64,000 bases of DNA from Paenibacillus sp. E222 (GTDB lineage: Bacteria > Bacillota > Bacilli > Paenibacillales > Paenibacillaceae), in assembly GCF_013401555.1 (NCBI RefSeq), contig NZ_CP058552.1:2232001-2296000 (forward strand), in the 5' to 3' direction. A program made the translations under genes and the position numbers. A model generated the notes under the pieces. That model was not told the origin of the DNA. It saw only the letters and a program-made list of their open reading frames with translations, and ran no database searches. Shown here one piece after another: positions 34,989 to 44,178 of the stretch (positions are counted from its first letter, which is position 1; each line of letters starts with the position of its first letter).

Positions 34989-35735
34989 GTGATTACAACA
35001 ACAGGACTGACGAAGCATTTTGGGAAAAATGAAGTTCTTACAAATATAGATCTGCATGTCGATGAGAAAGATATTGTTGTTCTACTGGGACCCAGTGGAT
35101 CAGGCAAAAGTACGCTGCTGCGCTGTCTGAACGGTCTGGAAGAGCTCTCTGGCGGCAAGATTGAAGTGAATGGTGTTGTGGTAGACAGTGCCGACTCGCA
35201 GCGAATCCAGCGGGCACGGGTACTGGAAATTCGTCGGCAGACCGGTATGGTATTCCAGCAGTTCAATCTGTATCCGCACAAGACGGTGCTCGGCAATGTG
35301 ATGGAAGGGCTCGTGACTGTGAAAAAAATCAAGCGGGATGAAGCGGCCGAACGCGGCCGGATTCTGCTGGATCGAGTCGGCCTATCGGACAAGCAGGATG
35401 CATATCCATCTCGTTTGTCCGGTGGACAGCAGCAGCGCGTAGCGATTGCGCGCGCACTTGCGATGGAGCCTGAAGTGATGCTGTTTGACGAGCCTACCTC
35501 AGCCCTTGATCCCGAACTGGTGGGAGAGGTACTTTCTGTTATGAAGGAGCTGGCACAGGAAGGTATGACGATGCTGGTCGTTACGCATGAATTGAAGTTT
35601 GCCCGGAATGTGGCGAACAAAATTGTCTTTATGGCGGATGGATCGATTGTGGAAGAAGCAAGTCCACAGGCCTTTTTTGAACACCCGACTCAAGAGCGGA
35701 CACGTCGTTTCTTGCAGCAAATTACTGAATTCTAA
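34989..35735 (+). CDS. Amino-acid ABC transporter ATPase
   Basis: This 248-aa GlnQ-type ATPase has Walker A GPSGSGKST, Q-loop VFQQFNLYPHKT, signature LSGGQQQRVAIARAL, Walker B VMLFDEPTSALD and the H-loop VVTHEL. The start is GTG at 34989, with AGGAGGGG upstream. It completes the importer operon; the osmC-like gene follows after 18 bases. Confidence 0.94.
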   Translation: MITTTGLTKHFGKNEVLTNIDLHVDEKDIVVLLGPSGSGKSTLLRCLNGLEELSGGKIEVNGVVVDSADSQRIQRARVLEIRRQTGMVFQQFNLYPHKTVLGNVMEGLVTVKKIKRDEAAERGRILLDRVGLSDKQDAYPSRLSGGQQQRVAIARALAMEPEVMLFDEPTSALDPELVGEVLSVMKELAQEGMTMLVVTHELKFARNVANKIVFMADGSIVEEASPQAFFEHPTQERTRRFLQQITEF

Positions 35736-35753
35736 GAAAGAAGGATAAACATC

Positions 35754-36176
35754 ATGAATGTAACAACGGTATGGAAAGGCAAACGCGCATTTACTTCCGA
35801 AGGACCTTCTGGCTATGCGGTTGGCATGGATGCCACAGCAGCCTATGGTGGTGACAGCAAGGGTGCTACACCCATGGAATTGTTACTGGCAGGTCTCGGA
35901 GGTTGTATGGGGATCGATATCACGATGATTCTGGACGCTTTCCTGGACAAAATTACTGGCATCGAGATTGAAGCACAAGGTACACGCAGTGAAGGTATGC
36001 CAAAAGGTTTTACTTCCATTGACCTGATCTTCAAGGTGGACGGCGATATCCCCGATTACCGGATCTGGAAAGCCATTCAAATGGCTGAAGAGAAGTACTG
36101 CGCAGTTTCCGCTTCGCTAAGCGCAGATATTCATCCCAAACTGATTCTGAACGGGGTAGACACACCACGTCCATAA
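35754..36176 (+). CDS. OsmC-family protein
   Basis: This 140-aa protein has the two family cysteines, C51 (GGCMGID) and C116 (EEKYCAVSASL). The fold typically forms a dimeric thiol peroxidase acting on organic hydroperoxides. The closest flavour is the YhfA-like subgroup. It is probably cotranscribed with the amino-acid importer, which would fit a thiol or cystine-related role (inference). AAAGGA precedes the ATG. Confidence 0.9.
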   Translation: MNVTTVWKGKRAFTSEGPSGYAVGMDATAAYGGDSKGATPMELLLAGLGGCMGIDITMILDAFLDKITGIEIEAQGTRSEGMPKGFTSIDLIFKVDGDIPDYRIWKAIQMAEEKYCAVSASLSADIHPKLILNGVDTPRP

Positions 36177-36204
36177 CGGCACATGGGTAAATGATATATT
36201 GAAG

Positions 36205-36234
36205 AGGCACTTCCAATTAGGGAGTGCCTTTTTT
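36205..36234 (+). terminator. Terminator after the osmC-like gene
   Basis: AGGCACT (36205-36211) pairs with AGTGCCT (36223-36229), then T6. Confidence 0.88.
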
Positions 36235-36269
36235 GGCTGTTCTAACATTTCAACCATTAGGAGGTAAGG

Positions 36270-36881
36270 TCAAGCTGGTTGTTGAGCAAGGTCCCAGATG
36301 CCCATGATTTCCGTGATAGCCTGATCAAGCGTTGCATAAGGAACGCCGTCCCGGGCTTGTGTAGAAATACCCTGCATAAAGGTATCAAATACAGTGGTCA
36401 GCATCGAGACATTCGTGGAGGCGGGCAGATGCCCGATTTCCACAGCACGCTGGATGCAAGCCTGCAGGCGGTTGCGAGTAAGCTTTCTTTTTTCGGCGGT
36501 AATGTCACGGATATGATTGTTTTTGGAAGAACATGTGCTGGCTGACAGCACAATTAAACAACCCGATGGATGCGTGCTGTCTGTTTGCATTTTGGCAGTA
36601 CTTCTTAGAGTTGTTTCAATCGCTTCTCTTGGAGACAGCGTAAGATCCGAGAAGCTTTCCGTAACGCGTCCAAACGAACCCATATATCGTTCTACCGCTT
36701 CTTTATAAAGAGCTTCTTTGGATTCAAAGGCTGCATAGAAGCTGGCTGCTGAAATATCCCCCATAACCGCTCGAAGTTGAAGCAATGAGGTGGCTTCGAA
36801 TCCTTGTTCCCAAAAGAGCATCATTGCCTGCAACAGGGCTTCATCCCGATCAAAAATGCGTGGACGTCCCGTTCTTGCCAT
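36270..36881 (-). CDS. TetR-family regulator of the divergent efflux gene
   Basis: This 203-aa protein has the HTH region MARTGRPRIFDRDEALLQAM, FEATSLLQLRAVMG and SAASFYAAFESKEAL near residues 1-60. A helical C-terminal domain has THPSGCLIV, typical of the AcrR/TetR_C_33-like group. It is divergent from the MFS gene across 143 bases that contain two direct-repeat operators. It probably represses both genes. Confidence 0.9.
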   Translation of the reverse strand: MARTGRPRIFDRDEALLQAMMLFWEQGFEATSLLQLRAVMGDISAASFYAAFESKEALYKEAVERYMGSFGRVTESFSDLTLSPREAIETTLRSTAKMQTDSTHPSGCLIVLSASTCSSKNNHIRDITAEKRKLTRNRLQACIQRAVEIGHLPASTNVSMLTTVFDTFMQGISTQARDGVPYATLDQAITEIMGIWDLAQQPA

Positions 36882-36917
36882 AAGAGATTCCCCCTCGTTT
36901 TTCTTAATTATATACTA

Positions 36918-36979
36918 ATCGATCCAAAAGTCGTTGACAAGGTGGGAGAGGGTGGATAATATAAGGAATGATCGATCCA
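36918..36979 (+). promoter_or_regulatory. Promoter flanked by repeated ATCGATCCA sites
   Basis: TTGACA (36934-36939), 17 bases and TAATAT (36957-36962) drive the MFS gene. ATCGATCCA occurs at 36918-36926, before the -35, and at 36971-36979, after the -10: likely TetR operators. Confidence 0.7.
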
Positions 36980-37024
36980 TAATTCGGTTATTCGTTATAT
37001 ATTATCTAAAAAGGAGCTGCAACG

Positions 37025-38203
37025 ATGTCCGATAAATCTTCTCAACGTTTCCCATGGTTGGGGCTGCTGGCCTTGGCTATGGCTGGTTTTATAGCTATTA
37101 TGACTGAAACTCTTCCCGCGGGGTTGCTGCCGCAAATCAAGGAAGGACTGCAGGTCTCTGAGGCAGGGGCAGGGCAGCTTGTTACATTTTATGCAGTAGG
37201 TTCTCTGATTGCTGCCATACCTGAGGCTGTGCTGACAAGGGGCTGGCGACGCCGTCCGCTTTTACTTCTGGCGATTATCGGTTTTCTGGTCTTCAACACC
37301 ATTACTGCCCTCTCTTCAAACTATGTACTTACACTTGTCGCTCGGTTTTTTGCCGGTGTTGCAGCCGGTGTCTCCTGGGGCCTCATTGGTAGTTATGCAC
37401 TACGGATGGTGCCTGATCATCTCAAGGGCAGGGGCATGGCTGTTGCGATGATCGGTACACCGATTGCCTTATCATTCGGTGTTCCTGCAGGTACGCTGCT
37501 GGGTTCCTTTATGGGCTGGCGTTCGGTATTCTGGCTGATGTCGCTGCTGGCGTTTGTACTGATTTTCTGGGTGCTCTGGAAAGTTTCTGATTACCCGGGG
37601 CAGTCCGCTGATCAGCGGATTTCTTCGATAAAAGTTCTGCTCACCCCTGGCGTCATTCCCATTCTGGCTGTCGTTCTGGCCTGGATGTTGGCTCATAATA
37701 TTTTGTACACCTATATCGCCCCTTTCCTCGCCAATGTCGGTCTGGAATCAAAGGTTGGACTTATGTTACTCGTGTTTGGGGTGATGGCATTGGTGGGCAT
37801 CTGGATTACAGGTATTCTTATTGATCGTTGGTTGCGTATGCTGGTTCTCATCAGTCTTGCGGGCTTTGCTTTGATCTCTCTGGTATTGGGTCTTTGGAGC
37901 GAGCATGTTGCCGTTGTCTTTGGTTCAGTTGCGCTGTGGGGTCTGACCTTTGGTGGTGCGGCTACACTGTTGCAGACCGCCCTTGCCCAAGCTGCGGGGG
38001 AGCAGGGTGTGGATATCGTTATGCCGATTAATACGACCGTGTGGAATCTCGCTATTGCCATTGGTGGATTGGTGGGAGGTGTGCTTCTGAATCAATGGGG
38101 AGCATCGTCCTTTACCTGGGCCATCCTGCTCCTATCACTTGTAGCTCTGATTGTTGCGCTGCGTGCCAAAGGACATGGTTTCCGCTCAGCACGCAGTCGT
38201 TAA
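37025..38203 (+). CDS. MFS efflux transporter
   Basis: This 392-aa protein has 12 predicted helices and belongs to the DHA1-like family. It has GFIAIMTETLPAGLLPQI in helix 1, RFFAGVAAGVSWGL in helix 4 and GTPIALSFGVPAGT in helix 5 (motif C-like). It resembles arabinose/purine or drug exporters such as PbuE/YdhL-type proteins. AAAAGGAG lies before the ATG. Control by the divergent TetR protein suggests inducible efflux of a toxic compound. Confidence 0.9.
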   Translation: MSDKSSQRFPWLGLLALAMAGFIAIMTETLPAGLLPQIKEGLQVSEAGAGQLVTFYAVGSLIAAIPEAVLTRGWRRRPLLLLAIIGFLVFNTITALSSNYVLTLVARFFAGVAAGVSWGLIGSYALRMVPDHLKGRGMAVAMIGTPIALSFGVPAGTLLGSFMGWRSVFWLMSLLAFVLIFWVLWKVSDYPGQSADQRISSIKVLLTPGVIPILAVVLAWMLAHNILYTYIAPFLANVGLESKVGLMLLVFGVMALVGIWITGILIDRWLRMLVLISLAGFALISLVLGLWSEHVAVVFGSVALWGLTFGGAATLLQTALAQAAGEQGVDIVMPINTTVWNLAIAIGGLVGGVLLNQWGASSFTWAILLLSLVALIVALRAKGHGFRSARSR

Positions 38204-38249
38204 GCCATCTGTTTTTCTTTTTTCTTGTCAGCAAGTAAAATCTATCTAT

Positions 38250-38675
38250 TTATCTCCTCTCGTCGTTCTCAGGTTCAAGCCTCAGTGCGGCACCAAACCA
38301 CTGGGATGCGATGGTGAAACAGATCCAGGCACACAGCTCGCTGAGCTGTGCATCAGAAAAATGTTCCCGTAGAACAGGGAAGACGGCAGAGTCCACATTG
38401 CCGCCCGTCTGCAAAAATAATTCCGCAAGTCCGGTCGCCATACTAATGGCGGCCTCTTCCGGTTTGGGGTCAGGCTGTCCCTTGGCCCGGCAATACATGC
38501 ATCCGTTTCGCTGAGCAAGGGTGCGTCTGACTTCTTCTTTCAGCCGAGCTGATAAAAGGCTGTCACCAGCAAGAGCATCGCCTAAAGCATTCCAGTGCTG
38601 CATCAGGGAAGGCTGATGGCCGAGCAGACGTTGGAATGGGGTTTTCCCATGAGTTGAAAATGAAATGATGGGCAT
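38250..38675 (-). CDS. Carboxymuconolactone decarboxylase/AhpD-like protein
   Basis: This 141-aa all-helical protein has the CxxC motif CMYC (NGCMYCRAKG) and a trailing ALRLEP. The CMD/AhpD fold supports peroxidase-reductase or decarboxylase activity. AAGGAG precedes the start. It is divergent from the Lrp-type gene, whose product may control it. Confidence 0.85.
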   Translation of the reverse strand: MPIISFSTHGKTPFQRLLGHQPSLMQHWNALGDALAGDSLLSARLKEEVRRTLAQRNGCMYCRAKGQPDPKPEEAAISMATGLAELFLQTGGNVDSAVFPVLREHFSDAQLSELCAWICFTIASQWFGAALRLEPENDERR

Positions 38676-38816
38676 CGTGGTTTACTCCTTCTGAGGGATA
38701 TGGAATCTGATACAACCAATTCTATCTAAATCATCCGCTTGACCTCCACTGCAAATGAATTAAATTGTATGCTAATCTAAAACATATGCGCTGAAAAAAG
38801 GAGTCTGGGAAGACAA

Positions 38817-39275
38817 ATGAATCTGGATCGAACGGATTATCATATTTTGAGACTGTTACACGACGATGCCCGTCTGTCCATGCGTGAATTGGCCCGGCAG
38901 GTAAACCTCTCGCCGTCATCGGTCAGTGAAAGAGTACGCAAGCTGGAAGATACGGGAATAATACGTGGATACCGGGCAGACATTGCTCGCTCCAAGCTGG
39001 GCTGTGGGGTTCGATGTATGATCGAGGTGACTTTGCGAAATGGGGAGCATGAACGTTTTGCTAATTATATCCGTCAATTGCCTTGGGCGGAATTTGCTTA
39101 TCGTGTAGCAGGCAAGGCCTGTTTTATGGTGATGCTGTCAGCACCGGGGATGTCTGAAATCGAATCTTGTATTACCGAGTTGACCCCGTATGCAATGACA
39201 GTAACTCATGTTGTTTTTTCACAGGTAGATCTGCCAATGCTTATTTTAGATCCCAATGATCAGCCAGAGATATAG
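38817..39275 (+). CDS. Lrp/AsnC-family regulator
   Basis: This 152-aa protein has an N-terminal HTH (LDRTDYHILRLLHDDARLSM, then LARQVNLSPSSVSERVRKLE) and an RAM ligand domain (about 65-140). The intergenic 141 bases shared with the AhpD-like gene are its likely binding target. The ligand, an amino acid or related metabolite, is unknown. A GGGAAG ribosome binding site is present. Confidence 0.92.
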   Translation: MNLDRTDYHILRLLHDDARLSMRELARQVNLSPSSVSERVRKLEDTGIIRGYRADIARSKLGCGVRCMIEVTLRNGEHERFANYIRQLPWAEFAYRVAGKACFMVMLSAPGMSEIESCITELTPYAMTVTHVVFSQVDLPMLILDPNDQPEI

Positions 39276-39323
39276 AGCATTTCAGTCCCTTGTCCACTGT
39301 TCATATCTGCCCTCTTTTTCCGC

Positions 39324-39342
39324 GCCCTCTTGCAGGGCTTTT
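39324..39342 (+). terminator. Terminator after the lrp gene
   Basis: GCCCT (39324-39328) and AGGGC (39334-39338) form a short stem followed by T4. Weak but well placed. Confidence 0.55.
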
Positions 39343-39399
39343 GCTGTTATGTGGTATGATGAATTGGAAGGGCAGGCGTAATATGTACTGACCTTTATA

Positions 39400-39413
39400 T
39401 GTAAGCGCTTATA
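39400..39413 (+). promoter_or_regulatory. cre site before the YesM-type kinase gene
   Basis: TGTAAGCGCTTATA matches the CcpA consensus at 13 of 14 positions and lies within a longer palindrome, 21 bases before the ATG. Catabolite repression of the whole sugar-uptake locus through its sensor is likely. Confidence 0.7.
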
Positions 39414-39433
39414 AGCGGGCGGAAGGTGCAGAT

Positions 39434-41224
39434 ATGTTTAGAAGGCTCATACGAACATCCAACAATCTTAAATTAAAGCATAAATTGCTCATATCCTATG
39501 TACTTGTCGTCATGATTCCGGTACTGATTATTGGACTTGCTGTAACCGGATACTTTCGGAAGCAGGCGCTGGACAATGCCATTGGACAGACGATCAACAA
39601 CGTGGATAAAGTCAAAAGCCAGACCGCCACACTGCTGCGTGTACCCACAGATATTTCCAACATTCTGATGTTCAACAATGAACTGAAGGAAATTGTGAAC
39701 AAGCGTTATCAAAGCGTTGTGGAGCTTACCTCAGCTTACCTCGCATACAAAGATTTTCAGGAATATAAGCGTCTGTATCGTGAGGTTGCGGGCATCCGGT
39801 TTTACTCGACCAATCCAACGCTGATCAACAATCTGGAGTTCATTCCGGTGGATAAGCAGACCGAGGAGAGCTACTGGTACCAGAAAGCGCTGCAAACGAC
39901 GAGCATCGGTTGGTTCTACATTCCTGACAAGGGAGATAATCCGGTGCACAAGCTTAGTCTGGTTCGCAAAGTGCCTTTTGCCGAATATCGGACTGAGGGT
40001 GTACTGATGATTGAAATCAATCAGGATGAGCTGAATGGATTGTTACGTCAGGAACCGTTCGAGACGTTGATTACGGACGAACAGGGTTATGTGGTTGCTG
40101 CCAAGAATACCGAACTTGTGGGCAAGACGCTGAACGAGCTTGATTTTGGTGTAGATCTGCAAAACCAGGCCAAAGGTACACTTGAAGCTGATTTTCAGGG
40201 TGAGCCATCCAACATTATCATTGATGAGATCAGTCCTGGATCGAGCATGAATAGGCTGAAAATCATATCCGTTTTTGCCACCAAAAATATCGTCAAGGAC
40301 GCCAATACCATCAGCATGATCGGTATGCTTTTTATTACGCTTGTGCTGGTTATTGCATTGTTGCTTGTATATATCATTTCATTTCTCACGTCGAACCGAT
40401 TGTTACGCCTTAGCAAACACCTGAATAAGCTCGCACTGGGTGATCTGAATGTCACCTCCCGCATTGACGGGAATGATGAGATCGGGCAACTGTCGAGGCA
40501 GTTCAATTACATGGTGAAGAGCATTAATGAACTGATGACCCAGGTCGTGGAGGCAACGGAACAGAACAATCAATTGGAAATCGCGCAGAAAGAGATTAAA
40601 CTGAAAATGATGGCCAGCCAGATCAATCCTCATTTTTTGTTTAATGCGCTGGAGTCGATCCGCATGAAAGCCCATATCAAAGGTGAGGCGGAGATTGCCA
40701 ATATCGTCAGGCTGCTGGGCAAACTGATGCGCAAGAGCCTTGAGATTGGCAGCGGCAAAACGACGTTCAGAGCCGAACTGGAGATGGTACGTTCTTATCT
40801 GGAAATCCAGAAATTCCGTTACGGCGACCGACTTGCTTTCCAGATCCATATCGATCCGGAGGTGGAGAAGATGTACATCCCTCCTTTGATCATTCAGCCT
40901 CTGGTTGAGAATGCGATTGTGCATGGTTTGGAAAATAAAGAGGGCACAGTCCGTGTGAATATAAATATTCATTTGGTGAAGGATGTTGTCCAGGTGTGTG
41001 TGGATGACGATGGGGCAGGCATTACGCCGGAGCGTCTGGCTGAAGTGATGCAGTTCATCTGTGGACCGGAAGAACAGGAGAAGAGCCGGATTGGCATGCG
41101 TAACGTACATCAACGTTTAACGTTGACTTACGGCGAGCCATACGGATTACAGATTAAGAGTGTGTATGGGGAAGGAACAGAGGTTTCTTTCACCTTGCCA
41201 GCAGGAGGAGACCAGCATGTATAA
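39434..41224 (+). CDS. YesM-type sensor histidine kinase
   Basis: This 596-aa membrane kinase has TM1 (about 19-40), an extracytoplasmic sensor domain (about 41-292), TM2 (about 295-317) and HAMP (about 318-370). The His_kinase domain has H400 in QINPHFLFNALESI, and an ATPase domain shows PPLIIQPLVENAIVHG. GGAAGG precedes the ATG. The family senses extracellular carbohydrate, often with the cognate binding protein, and pairs with YesN-type regulators. Here it overlaps its regulator gene by 8 bases and sits directly upstream of the sugar transporter genes. Confidence 0.94.
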   Translation: MFRRLIRTSNNLKLKHKLLISYVLVVMIPVLIIGLAVTGYFRKQALDNAIGQTINNVDKVKSQTATLLRVPTDISNILMFNNELKEIVNKRYQSVVELTSAYLAYKDFQEYKRLYREVAGIRFYSTNPTLINNLEFIPVDKQTEESYWYQKALQTTSIGWFYIPDKGDNPVHKLSLVRKVPFAEYRTEGVLMIEINQDELNGLLRQEPFETLITDEQGYVVAAKNTELVGKTLNELDFGVDLQNQAKGTLEADFQGEPSNIIIDEISPGSSMNRLKIISVFATKNIVKDANTISMIGMLFITLVLVIALLLVYIISFLTSNRLLRLSKHLNKLALGDLNVTSRIDGNDEIGQLSRQFNYMVKSINELMTQVVEATEQNNQLEIAQKEIKLKMMASQINPHFLFNALESIRMKAHIKGEAEIANIVRLLGKLMRKSLEIGSGKTTFRAELEMVRSYLEIQKFRYGDRLAFQIHIDPEVEKMYIPPLIIQPLVENAIVHGLENKEGTVRVNINIHLVKDVVQVCVDDDGAGITPERLAEVMQFICGPEEQEKSRIGMRNVHQRLTLTYGEPYGLQIKSVYGEGTEVSFTLPAGGDQHV

Positions 41225-42821
41225 AGTGTTATTGGTAGATGATGAACCGAGCATACGTGAAGGACTGACAACAATCATTGATTGGGAAAAATACGGCTTT
41301 CAGGTGTTTGGTACAGCTGCGAGCGGGCGAGAGGCCATCACCCGCTTCGAAGAACTGGAACCGGACCTGACAATCATCGATATTCGTATGCCCGGCATGA
41401 CCGGACTGGATGTCATTGAGGAAGTGCGGCAGCACCATCCGGGTTCGCACTTTCTAATTCTGAGCGGGTACGCCGATTTTGATTATGCCAAGAAAGCTAT
41501 TAGCTTTGGCGTGGATGGGTATCTGCTCAAGCCGGTGGATGAAGAGGAGATTATCAGTGAGCTAGAGCGGATCTCTGTGATGCTGACACGGGAACGGGAG
41601 ACACTGGCCCGTCATGCTGGTGAGGATACAGCCTACCGGGAGCACCAGATTGAAGCGTTGCTTTTGGATAGCCTGGAAGGTACGGAAACAATGGAAGCAA
41701 ATGCGCTAGGATTGAATTGGTCGCAGTATCAGGTTGTGCTGCTGGAGATGCATGCCGAACCTGATTTACAGCGTGGCAGTGTGGTGAAACGCAGACTGGC
41801 GGAAGCTTTTGACCAGAAAGATCGGGGCATTGTGTTTTCGTTCCATTCCGGACTTGGACTGTTATGTAAAGACCCTATTCTGACTGTACAATCTGCGCAG
41901 CGTTTATATGATGAGTTGGAAGGGCTGCTGGGAGAATGGAATATTCATATGTACGCGGCAGCAGGTCAACCTGTAAACTCCACCGCAGACATCGCCCAAT
42001 CCTATAACCAGGCCAACGGTGTACTGGGCGGACGTTTCCTGTTTGCGGAACAACGTGTGATGTTATGGAACGAAGGCGAAAAGAGCAAAAGTGCTTCAGA
42101 ACCTGTTATTGCGATGGAGGAAGAAAGTGGTGAACCGGATGAAGCAGAACTGGCGGACAAGCTGTATTATGCGCTCGATATTCGGAGCAGCGAGTCCGTG
42201 ATGCGTGTGTTGACCGAGATGGAGGAACGCCTGATTCTTCATCATCAGACAGAACAGGCGATTAAAACGGCGTTCTCCCAAGTGTTTTCATTGGCGATTA
42301 ACAAACTTGCGGCAGCCAATCAGCATATGCAATCCATTATGCAGGAGCATTCCGTTCTCATTACAGAGGTTTATCATCAATTAACGTTGATGGATCTCAA
42401 AGTGATGGCCGCTGAACACCTGAACCGGCTTATTCAACGCATGGGTGGAGGCAGCAAGGATACGGTACTGAAACAGATGATTGAATTTATCCGTCGTAAT
42501 CCGGGCGAAAATCTCAAGCTGGAGGTACTCGCTGAGGTATTTAACTACAATAGCAGTTATCTGGGCAAGCTGTTCAAGAATCATACCGGGGAATATTTCA
42601 ATGCATTTCTCGATAAGGTTCGAATGGAGAAGGCGAAGGAACTGCTTGATGAAGGCTTAAAGGTACATCAGGTTGCCGCAAGAGTAGGGTATGCCAACGT
42701 GGATTACTTCCACGGCAAATTCAAAAAGTATGTAGGGGAATCACCTTCCGCTTACAAACATGCGAGAGAGCTTGCCAGATCACAGTCCAAGGATTCTTCA
42801 GGAGAGCCCGAACGGGAGTAG
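41217..42821 (+). CDS. YesN-type response regulator with AraC DNA-binding domain
   Basis: This 534-aa protein has a receiver domain (1-120; DDE at 8-10, phospho-acceptor D55 in IIDIRMPGM, K near 105), a long helical linker and an AraC-type double HTH at about 430-530 (LAEVFNYNSSYLGKLFKNHTG, AARVGYANVDYFHGKFKKYVG). The start at 41217 follows CAGGAGGAG. It is expected to activate the downstream permease and binding-protein promoters. The -35 of the permease promoter is poor, consistent with activator dependence. Confidence 0.94.
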   Translation: MYKVLLVDDEPSIREGLTTIIDWEKYGFQVFGTAASGREAITRFEELEPDLTIIDIRMPGMTGLDVIEEVRQHHPGSHFLILSGYADFDYAKKAISFGVDGYLLKPVDEEEIISELERISVMLTRERETLARHAGEDTAYREHQIEALLLDSLEGTETMEANALGLNWSQYQVVLLEMHAEPDLQRGSVVKRRLAEAFDQKDRGIVFSFHSGLGLLCKDPILTVQSAQRLYDELEGLLGEWNIHMYAAAGQPVNSTADIAQSYNQANGVLGGRFLFAEQRVMLWNEGEKSKSASEPVIAMEEESGEPDEAELADKLYYALDIRSSESVMRVLTEMEERLILHHQTEQAIKTAFSQVFSLAINKLAAANQHMQSIMQEHSVLITEVYHQLTLMDLKVMAAEHLNRLIQRMGGGSKDTVLKQMIEFIRRNPGENLKLEVLAEVFNYNSSYLGKLFKNHTGEYFNAFLDKVRMEKAKELLDEGLKVHQVAARVGYANVDYFHGKFKKYVGESPSAYKHARELARSQSKDSSGEPERE

Positions 42822-42881
42822 CCCATAGTTCAGAGGGGGTTACTTCATCGTGTGGCATTTCTCCTGTTTTAACATTATTAT

Positions 42882-42891
42882 AAAACGTTTT
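42882..42891. promoter_or_regulatory. AAAACGTTTT palindrome (site 1)
   Basis: A perfect 10-bp palindrome in TATAAAACGTTTTCGGA context, upstream of the yesN terminator. The core is identical to five others in this locus. Confidence 0.6.
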
Positions 42892-42910
42892 CGGACTTGT
42901 CGTTTATTTA

Positions 42911-42934
42911 AAGGACCCTTGAGGTCCTTTTTTT
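42911..42934 (+). terminator. Terminator after the yesN-type gene
   Basis: AAGGACC (42911-42917) pairs with GGTCCTT (42923-42929), followed by T residues. Confidence 0.85.
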
Positions 42935-42962
42935 AATTTTAGATGAAGTAAACGGTTTCTAT

Positions 42963-42972
42963 AAAACGTTTT
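42963..42972. promoter_or_regulatory. AAAACGTTTT palindrome (site 2)
   Basis: In ATAAAACGTTTTCGAAAA, about 90 bases upstream of the permease -10 box; a good position for an activator or a LacI-type regulator. Confidence 0.6.
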
Positions 42973-43179
42973 CGAAAATTACCATTTTCAAATTAAATTC
43001 CCTTTTAATTTCATTAATTAATAATAGACAGCGTCATTATCACTAATTTTATAGATATAATATCGGATTTTATAAGGGTATATCTAATTTTTATATGATT
43101 TTCTCTAAAATCCAGATGGTATTTTGAAAACGCTCTATCAGGTATGATTATTTTATAAATCAGAGGAGGGGGAACGGAG

Positions 43180-44163
43180 ATGGAAACGCTAACAGAAAAA
43201 TCCGCTTCCGCGAAAAAAGGCAGTGACCCCAATCCGTCAACACAAAAACGGCGGAACAGAGTTTGGGACAGTATGAAACAGCAAAAGTATCTCTATCTCA
43301 TGTCATTGCCATTCGTAGCTTGGGTTTTTGTATTTAACTATCTGCCACTATGGGGATGGACGATGGCTTTTCAAAACTATAAACCGGCCAGATCGTTCGG
43401 CGATCAACAGTGGGTTGGTTTTAAACACTTTGCAGAGCTGTTCAGCGATGATCGCTTCTATCTGGTACTTCGAAATACGCTCGCAATGAGCTTGATGGGA
43501 CTGGTTGTCGGTTTTATCGTGCCGATTTTCTTTGCGATTCTCTTGAATGAGATGAGAGGCATGTTCTTTAAGCGCGCCGTGCAAACGGTATCATATCTGC
43601 CTCACTTTGTATCCTGGGTCGTTGTGGCAGGGATTATTACCAAGATGCTCTCCACCGATGGCGGGATTATCAATGATCTTTTGGTAAACCTAAACATTAT
43701 CGATCAGCCGATCCAGTTCATGGCGAAGGGGAACTTGTTCTGGTACATTGTAACCGCTTCAGATATGTGGAAGGAAACCGGTTGGAATGCGATCATCTAT
43801 TTGGCGGCCATTACTGGTATTGACCAGGAGCTTTACGAAGCATCCCGTGTAGACGGAGCAAACCGCTGGAGACAGATGTGGCACATTACACTGCCAGGCA
43901 TACGGACCACGATTTCCGTACTTTTCATCATGTCGATCGGGCATCTGATCAGTATCGGTTTTGAGAAGCAATTTTTGCTGCAAAACAGTCTGGTGCTAGA
44001 TTACTCTGAAGTCCTTGATCTATACGCGCTCAATTATGGTTTAAATATGGGACGATTCTCGTATGGTACAGCCATAGGCATATTCAACTCCGTTGTCAGT
44101 ATTATCCTTCTGTTTACAGCGAACGGATTGTTCAAAAAATTCACCAAAGAAAGCATCATGTAG
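43180..44163 (+). CDS. Carbohydrate ABC permease, LplB/YteP type
   Basis: This 327-aa permease has a polar Lys-rich N-terminus (1-35), six helices and the EAA loop EASRVDGANRWRQM. It belongs to the Paenibacillus/Bacillus group associated with complex oligosaccharide uptake (LplB, YteP, YtcP partners). GAGGAGGGGG upstream of the ATG predicts strong translation. It forms the membrane channel with the next gene; the ATPase must come from elsewhere. Confidence 0.93.
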   Translation: METLTEKSASAKKGSDPNPSTQKRRNRVWDSMKQQKYLYLMSLPFVAWVFVFNYLPLWGWTMAFQNYKPARSFGDQQWVGFKHFAELFSDDRFYLVLRNTLAMSLMGLVVGFIVPIFFAILLNEMRGMFFKRAVQTVSYLPHFVSWVVVAGIITKMLSTDGGIINDLLVNLNIIDQPIQFMAKGNLFWYIVTASDMWKETGWNAIIYLAAITGIDQELYEASRVDGANRWRQMWHITLPGIRTTISVLFIMSIGHLISIGFEKQFLLQNSLVLDYSEVLDLYALNYGLNMGRFSYGTAIGIFNSVVSIILLFTANGLFKKFTKESIM

Positions 44164-44178
44164 GGAGGGGACGACATT

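Larger units (their letters stand above)
42822..43179 (+). other. Regulatory gap before the permease operon
   Basis: It holds a terminator (42911-42934), AAAACGTTTT palindromes at 42882-42891 and 42963-42972, AAACGGTTT at 42950-42958, a cre-like TGAAAACGCTCTAT at 43125-43138, and a TATAAT at 43056-43061 with no good -35. Confidence 0.7.

Noticed and set aside
34796..35620. 274-codon minus-strand open frame
   Set aside because: Antisense to the amino-acid permease and ATPase genes, whose motifs are complete.
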